Source: Patagioenas fasciata
Lineage: Eukaryota; Chordata; Aves; Columbiformes; Columbidae
Direction: 5' to 3'
Length of the DNA stretch: 64,000 nucleotides
Assembly: GCF_037038585.1 (NCBI RefSeq)
Contig: NC_092525.1
Location: 32,918,867-32,982,866 of the forward strand
Shown: piece by piece, positions 25,930 through 36,530 of the stretch
Layout of the letters: the number at the start of each line of letters is the position of its first letter
Numbering within the stretch: position 1 is the stretch's first letter
Made by a program: the position numbers and the translations under genes
Notes under the pieces: model-generated
What the model was told of the DNA's origin: nothing
Databases searched by the model: none
Seen by the model: the letters and a program-made list of their open reading frames with translations, nothing else

Positions 25930-28900
25930 CTTTGGGGCACCCAAGACAGCCAGTCCCTGCCGCAGGCTCTCAGTGCGGGCTGAAAAGCGGAAGGAAAGGA
26001 GGCCTGTGCCGATGGTGGCTGCTCCCTGCATTGCCATGGCAACACATCTGCTTCCTCCATTTCCCCGCTCCCTGCCAAGGGAGAGCTCCAGCCCTGCTGG
26101 CGTCAGCACGATCCCAGGAGAAATCCAAGTCCCAACAAAACACCTTTTCACTGGTCCATCACTCCCCAGGCCACAGCCCTCTCTTCAATAACTGCAAAAA
26201 CCTTTACTCCCACAAGAAGTTTGCGCTGCTGCTGCTGCCCTGTTCACAAAAAAGCCACGCAACCCCTGAGGGCTCAGGTGTCCTTGCAGCATGGGGGCCA
26301 GCAGCACCCTTGCTGCCATGGGTATTGATCATCACACCCATTGGGATGCAGAAGCCCCCTGCCTCATCATCTCGCTGTTTTCCAGGCCTGCAAGCTCGTA
26401 TTTGCACCTCTCAAAGACTTGGTGAGCCCTGAATTTTCCTTTCAGGTCATTTTTACAGGTTTCTCATGAAAGATCTTTTGCTTTGGGAGATGATGAGTAG
26501 GTGCAAGCTCGAGCTCCTGCTGATGCTCACTCACCAAGTGCCAGCCTTGCTTCCCTGAAGAAAACACTCACGAGTGTTTGGGTGCTCATGGGAGAGTGTG
26601 GGTTATGGTGCTAAGAAAGGGGTCCCACAGCTCTGGAGGAGTTGCGAATGGCATGGCTCCTGTGGCAGAGCTGGACCATTGATGCTCAAGGCGCCCAGAT
26701 GCTGGTGCCAGCCAGGACGAGCCCCTTGTGTGGCTGGTTTCTGACATCAGGCACACTCAGCAGTTTGGAAGCAGTTCCTCTCTGCTTTCACAACTTCTGC
26801 AGAAATAACCGCTGGCAAAGGGTGTGCTCAGCGGTTCCTCCAGCAGCTCATCAGGATGTCCACACCGAGCTCCCAGGAAGGGCTGCTTGGGCAGGAGGAG
26901 CCGGCATCACCCACTCTACTGATCCAGTCCTGAACTGGCAGGATCATTTGGTTGGTCTTCCACTGGGCAGGTGCCAGGCCTTGCAAAGCTATTTTCACCA
27001 GATCAGAAAGTTACTTTTCTATTCAACTAATTCAAAAGGCAGGAGAGAGGTGCAGCTCTGCTCCTTCCAGCTGTCCTGCACCCACCCCGGCGAGCCCGTC
27101 CCACTCACCCTCCACCTCTGCACCGCAGCATTGTGTGCACTGGGAGAGGGATCAACTGGGGTAAATGGGGTCGCAGATCTCACCAGCACTGGTCCTGCCT
27201 GCATTCGTGCCTGGCACTTCAGCTTCCTAGAGTTACTCTTTGCCAAAGGGATTACTTCGTTCTGTGGTTCTGTTTGCAACTTGTTTTGGACTCGTAAAAA
27301 TCTCATGTAGCTCCTAGCTGCCACCAGCAACTTGTTCCTAAGGCTAACATTGTGACTGTACTGAAGTTCTGTGCTTTAACTACTTCTATCTGCTCAGAGC
27401 AAGGAAACAGGATCTCACAGCTTTGCCAAAATATTTTACTAAATAAACAGAACTGCAGGCAGTCTCCACAAACCAGTCTCAGAGTGCCACATGACCTCAA
27501 CTGGCAAGAGACAAGGGTTACACTTAAATTCAATTTTACTTCAGCAAAACATCAACACTTATTTACCACAGTCCATAAAATTCATGTGACAAAATACCTC
27601 CGACAGATGGATTAGCAGCCTTCTTACTCCAGCAATGTAAAAGCACAACAAATCAAGTCAGCACATGTTCTGCAGTATCATACAAGGCTGGCAGCAACAT
27701 ATGCACTTGCTGCAATCTCTGTGTGCTCAGGGTCTCTCAGTGTATCTGGCAGTCCTAAATGCCCTTGCCACCTCTGTCTTGCTCCTGAGGGACCTTCCAG
27801 TTGTCCAGAGTAGCTAAGGATCAACCTTCATGGTATCCATTCCATTCCATCCCATCTACCCAGTGTGGCACTGTAAAGGGACACACACTCACAACCCGTT
27901 TGGCCTGTTGATATCTGAATGGTTTTGAAGGAAGCACCATCTTGCCATTACACTTCCCAATGCCCATGTCACTGGCACCTTGCCACATCAAGGATGCTGC
28001 CAGATATGCTACTCAGACTCCCAGTTTAGCTGCAGCTTCAAAAACCTTGGCAGCAGAGGAGAGGATGGGCTGATAAAATCATACTTGAGAGAAGAATGGT
28101 TCAAGCTTGTCTGCAATGTAGGTGTTTTACTCCACACCTTGGGATTGCACATCTTGCTGGTGCTGCCCAAGGTAGTTCCTGGGAATTCGGCCCTCGCCAA
28201 GAGCCACCAAACCTGTCTGGCCGTGACGGTTGCACTCCTTGAGGTTATTGCATTTGTTTTCTCATTGGAAGCACAACCTCTGGGGACACCTAGGTCCTCC
28301 CTGGTCCAGAAGAGGTGGAAGAAGACCCAGTCTGGAAACCAACTCTATTTCAGGCCTGTCCACTTGCAGACAGCCGATGTGTGAGGACCCAGCATGGTCC
28401 TGCCAACCACCGTAAGCAGCCTCACAGTTTACTTTGCAGAGCCAAAGCTGTCAAACACAGCCCAGTCACAACACAACCTACTTAGTATTGAGACAGCGAT
28501 CAAAAACGTGACCTCTCTGCCAGCACAGGCTCCATCAAACATGCACCTGGAGCCAGAGAGCTGGAGCAAGGTCCTTATGCTAGTTTGGGCTTCCTTATGT
28601 GCAAGCTTTGGGGCCATTGCCATGCATTGCACCTCTGCCAAATTTCACAGCCCCTCTCTGATCCCAGTGGGGACAGAACAGGTCCAGCCCGGATTTGTCG
28701 TCTGCACCCACAGCTACAGACAAGAGCATGACGAAGGGCAGGACATGCGATGGGAAACCATGAGCTGAGCCTGGGGTGCTCACGAGTGGAGGTGGACACA
28801 CAGAGACCTGCTGTGCCAAGCCATCCCACCAGCAGGACATCGCCTGCCTGGCCCTGCCATGGTGCTGCCCCAGTGGGGAGGAGGCCAAGGGGCTCGTCCT

Positions 28901-29060
28901 TGCCCTCCTGGCAGACCCGCTCCAGCCTCCATGCTCCCATGGCAGCCCCGGCCTTTGCCTGTAGGCTCTTGCTCCCACGCATGCTGCTCACGGGGACAGA
29001 GGTGGCAGTGGGGAAGACCTGCACCCTTGGCATGAGGGTATCTCTGAGGCAATCAAAATT

Positions 29061-29077
29061 GAAAAAAAAAAAAAAAA
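29061..29077 (+). repeat. Poly(A) run
   Basis: About 16-17 A on the plus strand, preceded by AATCAAAATTG. No retroposon body or AATAAA is obvious just upstream. Confidence 0.65.
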
Positions 29078-30426
29078 GGAGAAATGGAAACCTCTTCTTC
29101 TTCATCTGAATCTTCAGGGCTTCATGCATGCTGCAAAGAAAAGAGGACACACATGCATATGTTCTGCCATGGCCCATGCTACTGAATATGATATATAAGG
29201 ACATATAAGCAAATGGCCACAGGTTTTGGGAGTTCCCAGTAGCCACTTGGCATAAAGTGAAGGACAAGCTGGCCCTAGTGTTGCTGCTTGCTGGTGAGGA
29301 GATGATGTAGCTGCTGGTGGGGCTGTGACCCTGTGAGCCCCTCAGGCTGCACGCTGGGGGTTTCTCAGGGCACAATATCTTTTCTGGTTAACTCCTGCTC
29401 CACAGAACCTGTATTCAGTAAATCGAAAGAAGAGGTTTGTTGGGGCTCAGCTAACTCAGACTGTGAATTTCTCCTGCCACCAGAACACTTAATAAACAAG
29501 GCAACATTTGCTCCAACAGTGTGATGTCGTCACCCTAGGGATCCCTACGGCGGTTTCACCTGTGCCATCATCCCCATCGCACCAGGTGCGGCCCTGAGAT
29601 GGTATCTCCTGTGGGGCCAGTGCGAAGGAGCAGGGTTGTGAGGAGCAGAGCAGCTTTCCCAGCCTTCTGCACCTTCACAGGGAGCAGCCCAGAGGTGAAG
29701 CGCAGGTGCTGTGAGCAAGGCCTCCTCCTGCTCTTCCATGAGACCTACCGTGCCCCAGGGACGGCACGTCCTCCGTGCCAAGCTCCCTGCTGGGGCTCAT
29801 CCAGAGGTAAAGCTGACTTGGGGTGCTGTGCTTGTCACTCACCTCGTCCCCTGGGACCACAAGGACCAGAGGAGAGCATTTCATGCTCCATTTCAGCTGC
29901 ACAGCCTTGTCTCGATATTAAAAAAAACAAACTGAAACACATTTTTCCTTCCAACTTAAAGATCCAGAGAAACAAGGATAATGTACCATGCCAAACACAG
30001 GCAGCATGAGCCCATCACCTTTGGTCAGGAGATTTACAGGGGGCTACGTCAGACGGCAGGGCTGGCAGTGTAATTTCCCTCAGCAGCACAGGCAGGTGGC
30101 GGGGGGGCCTCCTGCCATCCCGCACCCCAGCAGAGCACCAGGAGCAGGGTGCGGGAGCTGCTCCCGCAGGGTCGGCATCTTCAGCAGCCATTGAGCTGGC
30201 TGCCGGAGCGAGGGGATGGAAGGAGCGCACAGGAAGCGAGACCTTCTGGCTATAAATCCTGTCAAGTCTAACAATGTTTTTTCAAGCATATTTTCCTGAC
30301 TTCCCTCCCAAGGGATCACACCCAAAAGATGGTTACGTCTGATCTTTAGGTAACCCAGAAACAAAATGTTCCCCAAACAAATAATCACATTGCAGTCTGA
30401 CAATGTTCATTATTACAAAACAGCAT

Positions 30427-30432
30427 TTTATT
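30427..30432 (-). terminator. Candidate distal poly(A) signal of LRRC8C
   Basis: A minus-strand AATAAA is followed by sequence rich in GT and T (TGTGATTATTTGTTTGG within about 60 nt), resembling a downstream processing element. It sits near the lower edge of the AT-rich block, which is why I take it as the distal end. Confidence 0.35.
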
Positions 30433-31503
30433 TCCGTTTTTTTTCTGGGTGTACTATATTGCAACGTAACACTATGCAGGTCTATTATCATATTAAGATT
30501 CTTGCTACAGAATTAAGAAGTTTGTCTATTTGGTCAAATTTCAAAGTTTTTCCTTGGCATTCTTACAGGAGTGATCACCACTTAAGCAGACAAATTACTG
30601 GTAGTGCCAGAAATGTGACATAAGACTTGGAGCGGGTGCTTTCCAATCAGAATTTGCAAGAGTTGTTGGGCTGGCTTGATGGAGGAGGTCAACACAAATA
30701 TCCATCCTAATTTTGACACAGGAGGAGATGCAGATCTCCAGATTTTGATCACAAAGTAGATTTCCTTTTCAGGCTTAACATACTGTTAGGGTTGTCTTCT
30801 TATTTCTCATATACTCTTTGTCATCTCTACTTCTGTTACCAAGGAAGATTTATATTATATAATGTAAAATGCCTTGCTTATATTCTGGAATTATCTCACT
30901 TGTTAGGCACCTGATTAATGTAAGTAGTTATACAAACTCATAGAAACCATGCCTAAAGTATTATCCACAAAACGTCCATCCATTCCAAGTCAAATACTAT
31001 AGGTCACAGAAAAGTCTAGTATGCATTGCATGTGAATATACATATGAGCAGTACATGAATCACTGAGTAAATATGGCACTTTTACATATTTTCCTGGATG
31101 TCGTACAGAATTAGGAAAAAATCTTCTCTTAGCTGACACATTTCTAAAATATGGTTTTGGAAAATACACCCCACAGACTAGACAGTAAGTTTAGAAAAGT
31201 CAACAGTGCAGCTACCTGAGTTTCAGTAAGTTTCAGCAATTAACAGTAAAGTGATATTTTATCATTCACTGCGAGCCTGAGGGTTTTTTGCCCACAAAGC
31301 CATGCCGCCTAACCCTGCTGCAGATAAACCAGCACGGCTCTCCAAGCACACGGCTCAGCAAGATGATGATCTGACCCAGCAGCTCAGCACCTCCAGAGTG
31401 ACCTGTCCCACCTTCTCCTTGCCCAGACCCTGGCTGTGGAGTCCTGTTCCACCCTGGTGTCCATCTGATGCTTTGGAGAGCTGGTCCAGCAGAAAATCAG
31501 CCT

Positions 31504-31524
31504 TTTATTTTTTATTTATTTATT
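31504..31524 (-). terminator. Cluster of four AATAAA signals
   Basis: The minus strand carries four AATAAA hexamers (31504-31509, 31511-31516, 31515-31520, 31519-31524) in an A-rich run about 2.75 kb past the LRRC8C stop. It could be an alternative cleavage site. It could equally be a low-complexity A-rich tract. The flanking sequence to the left is GC-richer. Confidence 0.3.
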
Positions 31525-32886
31525 TTTTTAACCAGCTTACTTTTCTGCTGGATGGGAAAGTTGATTTGTCCTATGGAGGGATCAGACCAGCACCAGACCA
31601 GTAAAGGTACAAAAGAAGCAGCTGGAACCCGTTGCAGGAATGTGCACACAGGAGGGGAAGGGAACTGCCCCTTTTTGGTGGCAGTGAGCTGTTAGATTGA
31701 CTAAGCTGTCTTGGCAGACCAAACCCTTGGAGAAGATACAGTTATTAGTGTGAAAGTGCTTAGACCGGTATAGTTTATTCCTATCTAGAAGGTGAATAAA
31801 GATATACCAGCACAAGGCACTTTATACTCATGTAACTGTGTCCACATGAGGGGTTGCACTGGTATAAGTATAATCAATAACAAATAAAAAAACCACATCC
31901 CCTAAGTGATGTATTTACAAAAATGGCGTAGAACAAGCCTTCAACCTTCAGGTATGAGGTGTGCACAACTTCCGCTCAGAAAACAGACCACAAACTACAA
32001 ATGAAAAAAACATTAGACACAAAATAAATTAGGGATTTAAAATGCTACATCTAGGAATATAAAGATTTTTTTAAAAAACTTTAAATGTAATCCCGTATTT
32101 CAAATCTAAGTAAAATAACTATACAGCTCCACTGATTACATGGACATTTTAAACAGTTTACATTCATCAGGGACAACAGCACTTTGGTTTACATAATTAG
32201 GTTAATATGAGCAATGAAACATTTGTCTCCCTCACATTACATCAAAGTGAAATACATTTAGAATATATATACTGCCAAGCTGTCCAATAAGTGCATTCCA
32301 TACACGAGTAGGAGTAGCTCTTGCAAAAGCTACAACAGTTAGAGGTCTTTAACAGAACTAAATCAAACCCCTTTTAAAAAGCTTGCTTTGATTCCTTCAT
32401 CCCTGACCCATTTTTGATTAATCACATGGATCTTCTCCAGAACATAGCCAAGCACAAAAAATAACTCTGACTTGGTACTATGGCAAGCCCACATACCAGA
32501 CTGCATAGCACACTCTGGATTCAGGAGGAAATTCTCATTTTAGTTTGCCTCCCCACCTTTGTAAGTCAGACTTTTAAAACACCGGTGGGCTTTTGTACCA
32601 AGTTCAAGAACTCAGATTGACTGTAGCTCAAGACACACAACGGCAGTTAGAAAACATTTAAGAGCAACCAGCTTGACAATCATCAGACAATTATTTTACA
32701 TAGCTTTGAACAATCAGCAATTCAACCTCTGCAATTTATAAACAGCATTGCCTCCTAAAGAAAGAAGTACTTATTCCTAGATATCCTTGCAAAGCAGTTA
32801 TCCAGTGCCTGCATCTGATTCAAACATGTTGTTGGATAGGATGAAGATATCTCCCAGCAAAATATTCTACTATCATATAGTAATTT

Positions 32887-32892
32887 TTTATT
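32887..32892 (-). terminator. Candidate internal poly(A) signal AATAAA
   Basis: A canonical hexamer on the minus strand in AT-rich sequence, about 1.37 kb past the LRRC8C stop. In sequence this AT-rich the hexamer is expected by chance, so this is weak. Confidence 0.2.
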
Positions 32893-34090
32893 AGCTTAAA
32901 TAAGCTTGTGAGCAGCACATGAGTTATCATAGACCTGCCGAACTTGCCTAAAAGAAAGCAAATGGCTGGATTAAATAAACTGAACATGGCTTCAGAGAAT
33001 AAAGTTCCCAACCTGATGCATAATCATTACAGATTATTACATTGTTTTACAAAGCAGACTTCCAACTGTATGATTTCCGATTTAATTACTAGCTGGGGGA
33101 TGAAAACACAGCCTTCATCCCCATTCTCTGGTAGGCTGAGACTTTTGAGAAGTTAATGTATTCATTTAATCTCATTTTTGCAAATCTGCAAATGTTCCTG
33201 TGCTGGGCTCTGTTATATGATAGCCAAGCTCAATTAAGGAGCATTTCAGATGCTATTTCCTTGTCAGAAGCTTTACAAACTAGACATGATTGCACTTTTT
33301 CTGATCCCACTCCTGCGAGGTGCCAAGCATCCCGCTGGGGACTGACCTGAAGGGGCAGAGGGCAGGACGGGGCGTTAGCGGTGGACGTGTGGGGGACTTT
33401 TCCAGGTAGTTTCACCTCGCTGGGTCGATGTTCCCACCACAGTGGGTTCATTGCACCCTTTTCACTCAAGTTTGCAGGAAATGGGCAGCCCCATCCCTTT
33501 GCACTACTTGGAAAATCTTCAACGTGAGTCACTTTGGTCCCAGCTCACCTGTGAACCAGGACCTTCCTGCACCAGAGAGGGACTCGCAGTCAGTGCCTCC
33601 TGCAATGTGTGAACAGAGAGCTGGACTAAACTTGCCAAAAGTTTCTGAAGGAGTTCTGCATGCTCCCTCAGACCCATTAAAATACACAAAAAACCTTTTC
33701 TACTTGCTCCGACCAGCTGAGAACACCATGTCATAAATAAAAAAGGATGGTCAACCCATATTTGATCTTGTTAGATGTTGAACACCTCTTTCTGCCACTG
33801 AAGAAAAGAGGAAACAAGGCGTTCAACACATGCAGCACCACCCGTTGAAGACCACGTCCCAAGGAATTAACAATAATCAGGAAGACGATATAATAATCTA
33901 TTACAAATTATGTAACCCAAAGCATACATGTTAAACATAGTTCCCCTGTTGGGATTAGTCTAAGGAGAAAAAGAATCAGCAGATAAAACCATTTACTTTT
34001 ACCAGTAAAAATTAAGTTACAGACACCCTTGTTCTCAGGGCAAAACAAACTTAAAAAATACCTTAAAACAGTGAAAAAATACAAGAAAAT

Positions 34091-34096
34091 TTTATT
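34091..34096 (-). terminator. Proximal poly(A) signal AATAAA of LRRC8C
   Basis: A minus-strand AATAAA lies 164 nt past the stop codon. It is followed by a T/GT-rich stretch (TTGTATTTTTTCACTG) at about the right distance for a downstream element. It would give a very short 3'UTR of about 190 nt. Use cannot be judged without transcript data. Confidence 0.4.
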
Positions 34097-34259
34097 TAAA
34101 AATATATGAACTCCTTACTCCAAATTTGTTTGTACAGAAAGGATTTGTTTGAAAAAGAAAAAAAATAATGACAAACTAAATGCATATTTGGAGTATGCAC
34201 TTCCTACAGTATATTTGGTAGAAGCGTTATTTCTGTAAAACTGAGTGAGAAGAAGTTAG

Positions 34260-36530
34260 TTATTCAGCTTTCATCTGTTCCCTGACATCAGAAGGCAAAG
34301 TTTCAAACAAGGTGTCCTCTACAGTGAAACCAGTCCGCTTCAGAGCTCGGCATTCACCGAGCTCAGGTGGGAGGATTTCAAAGTGATTGCCTTTAATATC
34401 CAAGTGGGAGAGGAATACCAAATTACCAATTTTAGGTGAAAGGACTGACAAGTTATTTTTCCCGATTTTCAGAGTCTTAAGTTTTTTGCAAAAGTAGAGT
34501 TCATCTGGCACGCTCTCCACTTTGTTGCAAGTAATGGAGAAATATTGTAAACTCTGCAGAACTCCTATTTCGGGTGGGATAAAGCGAATGTCATTGTAAG
34601 ACAAATCCAAATATCTGATTTTGTTGCATAGGAATAGGTGGGATGGAAGAACCTCTATTTTGTTATGGCTGAAGGAAAGCCGCTCAAGACTAGTGAGCTT
34701 CTTTATATGCTCTGGGATGTACGTTATGCTGTTGTACCACAGCTTTAGGATTGTCAGTTTTCGCAGATGTTGAAAACTTACTATTTCTTCAATGGATTTG
34801 AGGTTGTTTTCCTTTAGATCCAATTCCTGAAGGCTGAGAAGGCTGAAGACTGCATGAGGTATGCGCTCTAAATCACAATGAACCAATTCCAACTGTGTCA
34901 GGTTGACCATCTTCTTCAGGTTGTTGAGCATCACTAATTTAGTGCCATCATTATAGATGCACAATTTTTGCAGGTGACTTGAAACATCAACGGCAGATTG
35001 TGGGATTTTGGACAAATTACTTTTTATGTAAAGAACTTTAAGGCTTTTAAGTTCCCGAAAGGACTCCAGTGTAATGTTTTTGGAAATATCATGACTTAGG
35101 GAGCCAATTAAATAGAGCTCTTCCAAATTTCTGAGGCCATACATCCAGTGTGGAAGTTCTCTCATGTCATCAAACTTCACGCTCAAGATCTTGAGATTCT
35201 CCTTCAGAAACGCCAAGGCAGCACTGTGGATCTTCACAGAGCACTGGTGCAACGAGAGCTCTTGGAGATTGTCCAACTGTGCAATGGTTGCTGGTATCAT
35301 TACATTATTAATTATTTCAAGTTTTAATGACTGCAGCTCAGTAATTTCAAAAACTGTGTCTGGTAGCCCAGAGAGCATGAAAAGCTGTAGCTCCAAATGG
35401 CTGTGGGAGTTTGTCTGTAGCCTCTGTCGCAGTTTATCTGCAGTCCACTCGTTGTTTAGGTTCAGCTGTTTCAGCTTGTTTTCACTGACCTCAGACAGGA
35501 AGACAGCAAACCTCTTGGAATAGAGAGGATCGTACTGATCGATCATATGAAGCATAAAAGCAAAGTCATTCTTGACATCTGGGATATCATCAATTCCTGT
35601 CTCTTGCCGAACATATTCAAAAGAATATTCTTTCAGTGAGCGGTAGAACAACCAGTACAGTGTGTAAAGGCATGTGAGGCCGTAGATGCTTACAAAGCAT
35701 AGGTAGCAGTAAGAAAGTTTAGAGAACAGATGTGCCATCGTGTGATTGCAGCAGAAATTCTTATACCCTGTCATGTCTTCAATATCAACATTACAGACTA
35801 CTGTAAAATTGACTTCTGACACAAGTGCTGTGTTGTAAGCAATAATAATAAGGAATTTAATTACCTTAAGTACAGTCTGGCGAACGTACATGACGTAGAG
35901 TATATCGCCCTCCTCAACATGCAGTCTGAATTTCTTCACCTTTTCAAAAAGTGCTTTGGCCTGCTCACCTTCTTTCTTATCTAGTGCCCCAGGTGTTCCC
36001 TTATCCACAACTAACTTCTCAGGGATTGATTTTAAAGACTGTGTCTTGACCAAAGTGCCTTCAGCGTTTGGCTGGATAGTATTAGACTTGTTTATATTGT
36101 TCTTCCTGTTATCCTTCTCTTCAGAGTCTTCCCCTGACACTTCCGATAAGGCTCTTGTTGTCCAGGGAGAATCGAAACATTTCCCGAGTATTGAAATGAA
36201 GTGTTCAATTTTGGAGCTCGATCCAGGGAATTTGAACCAGAAGTTACTACACAGCATGAAGACCAGTGTGTGTATAAGGACGAGGTAAGGGAAGTACTTG
36301 GCATACCAGTGCAGGGCACGTTCGTAGCACACCTGATTTATAAAGCTGTATTGCTGAAGGTCCAAATCAGTCTTCAGCCCTTTCATCTCAACTGTAGCTG
36401 GAGGGGTGGATGGCTTGAGTGGAGGAAGGGGGGTTGTATCTGGGATTGTGTTAAACACATTGGAGCTATTAGATTGGTTCTGGCAAGGCTGTATGCGCTT
36501 TGGAAGGCATATTATCTTGTCTTGCATGAC
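34260..36530 (-). other. LRRC8C: LRRC8C terminal exon, coding part
   Basis: This exon carries residues 47-802: both extracellular loops, TM2-TM4 and the whole leucine-rich repeat domain. The acceptor reads TTTGTGTATTTCAG on the minus strand, ending at 36531, and the exon opens with GTC (Val47) followed by the internal ATG at 36527. That ATG is Met48 of the mature reading frame, not the true start, because mammalian LRRC8C has the same Leu-Gln-Val-Met-Gln run across the junction. Late repeats are spaced about 23 residues apart and show the LxxLxLxxN pattern, for example [26 protein letters not shown] and [15 protein letters not shown]. The stop codon is TAA at 34262-34260, after a C-terminal EQMKAE. 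Coding most of the protein in one large last exon is usual for this family. Confidence 0.96.

Larger units (their letters stand above)
25051..30409. other. GC-richer non-coding sequence downstream of LRRC8C
   Basis: Moderately GC-rich sequence with scattered CT/GC-rich patches and several long but unsupported frames (222 codons plus at 26642-27310; 266 codons minus at 28575-29375). None shows a domain, conserved motif or exon structure that I recognise. The change from AT-rich to GC-richer sequence near 30240 is used to place the end of the LRRC8C transcript. Confidence 0.5.
30410..34259 (-). other. LRRC8C: Probable LRRC8C 3' untranslated region
   Basis: After the stop codon the minus strand continues through AT-rich, non-repetitive sequence for nearly 4 kb, with a sharp change to GC-richer sequence below about 30240. 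No credible ORF lies in it. The distal end is placed at a canonical AATAAA (30432-30427) followed within about 40 nt by GT/T-rich sequence. Nearer signals exist and may define shorter isoforms. A GC-richer block at about 31280-31700 interrupts the trend. Mammalian LRRC8C mRNA also has a long 3'UTR. The extent is inferred from composition and signals only. Confidence 0.45.

Noticed and set aside
26642..27310. Plus-strand 222-codon ORF
   Set aside because: No domain or family resemblance, no promoter or poly(A) signal arrangement, GC-richer region where chance ORFs are long.
28575..29375. Minus-strand 266-codon ORF
   Set aside because: It runs through a poly(T) tract on the minus strand, encoding a Phe run, and has no domain; the opposite strand is equally open.
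36525..36527. ATG opening the 755-codon frame as the LRRC8C start
   Set aside because: Starting there would lose the N-terminus and TM1. The upstream exon supplies both and joins in phase, as in mammalian LRRC8C.
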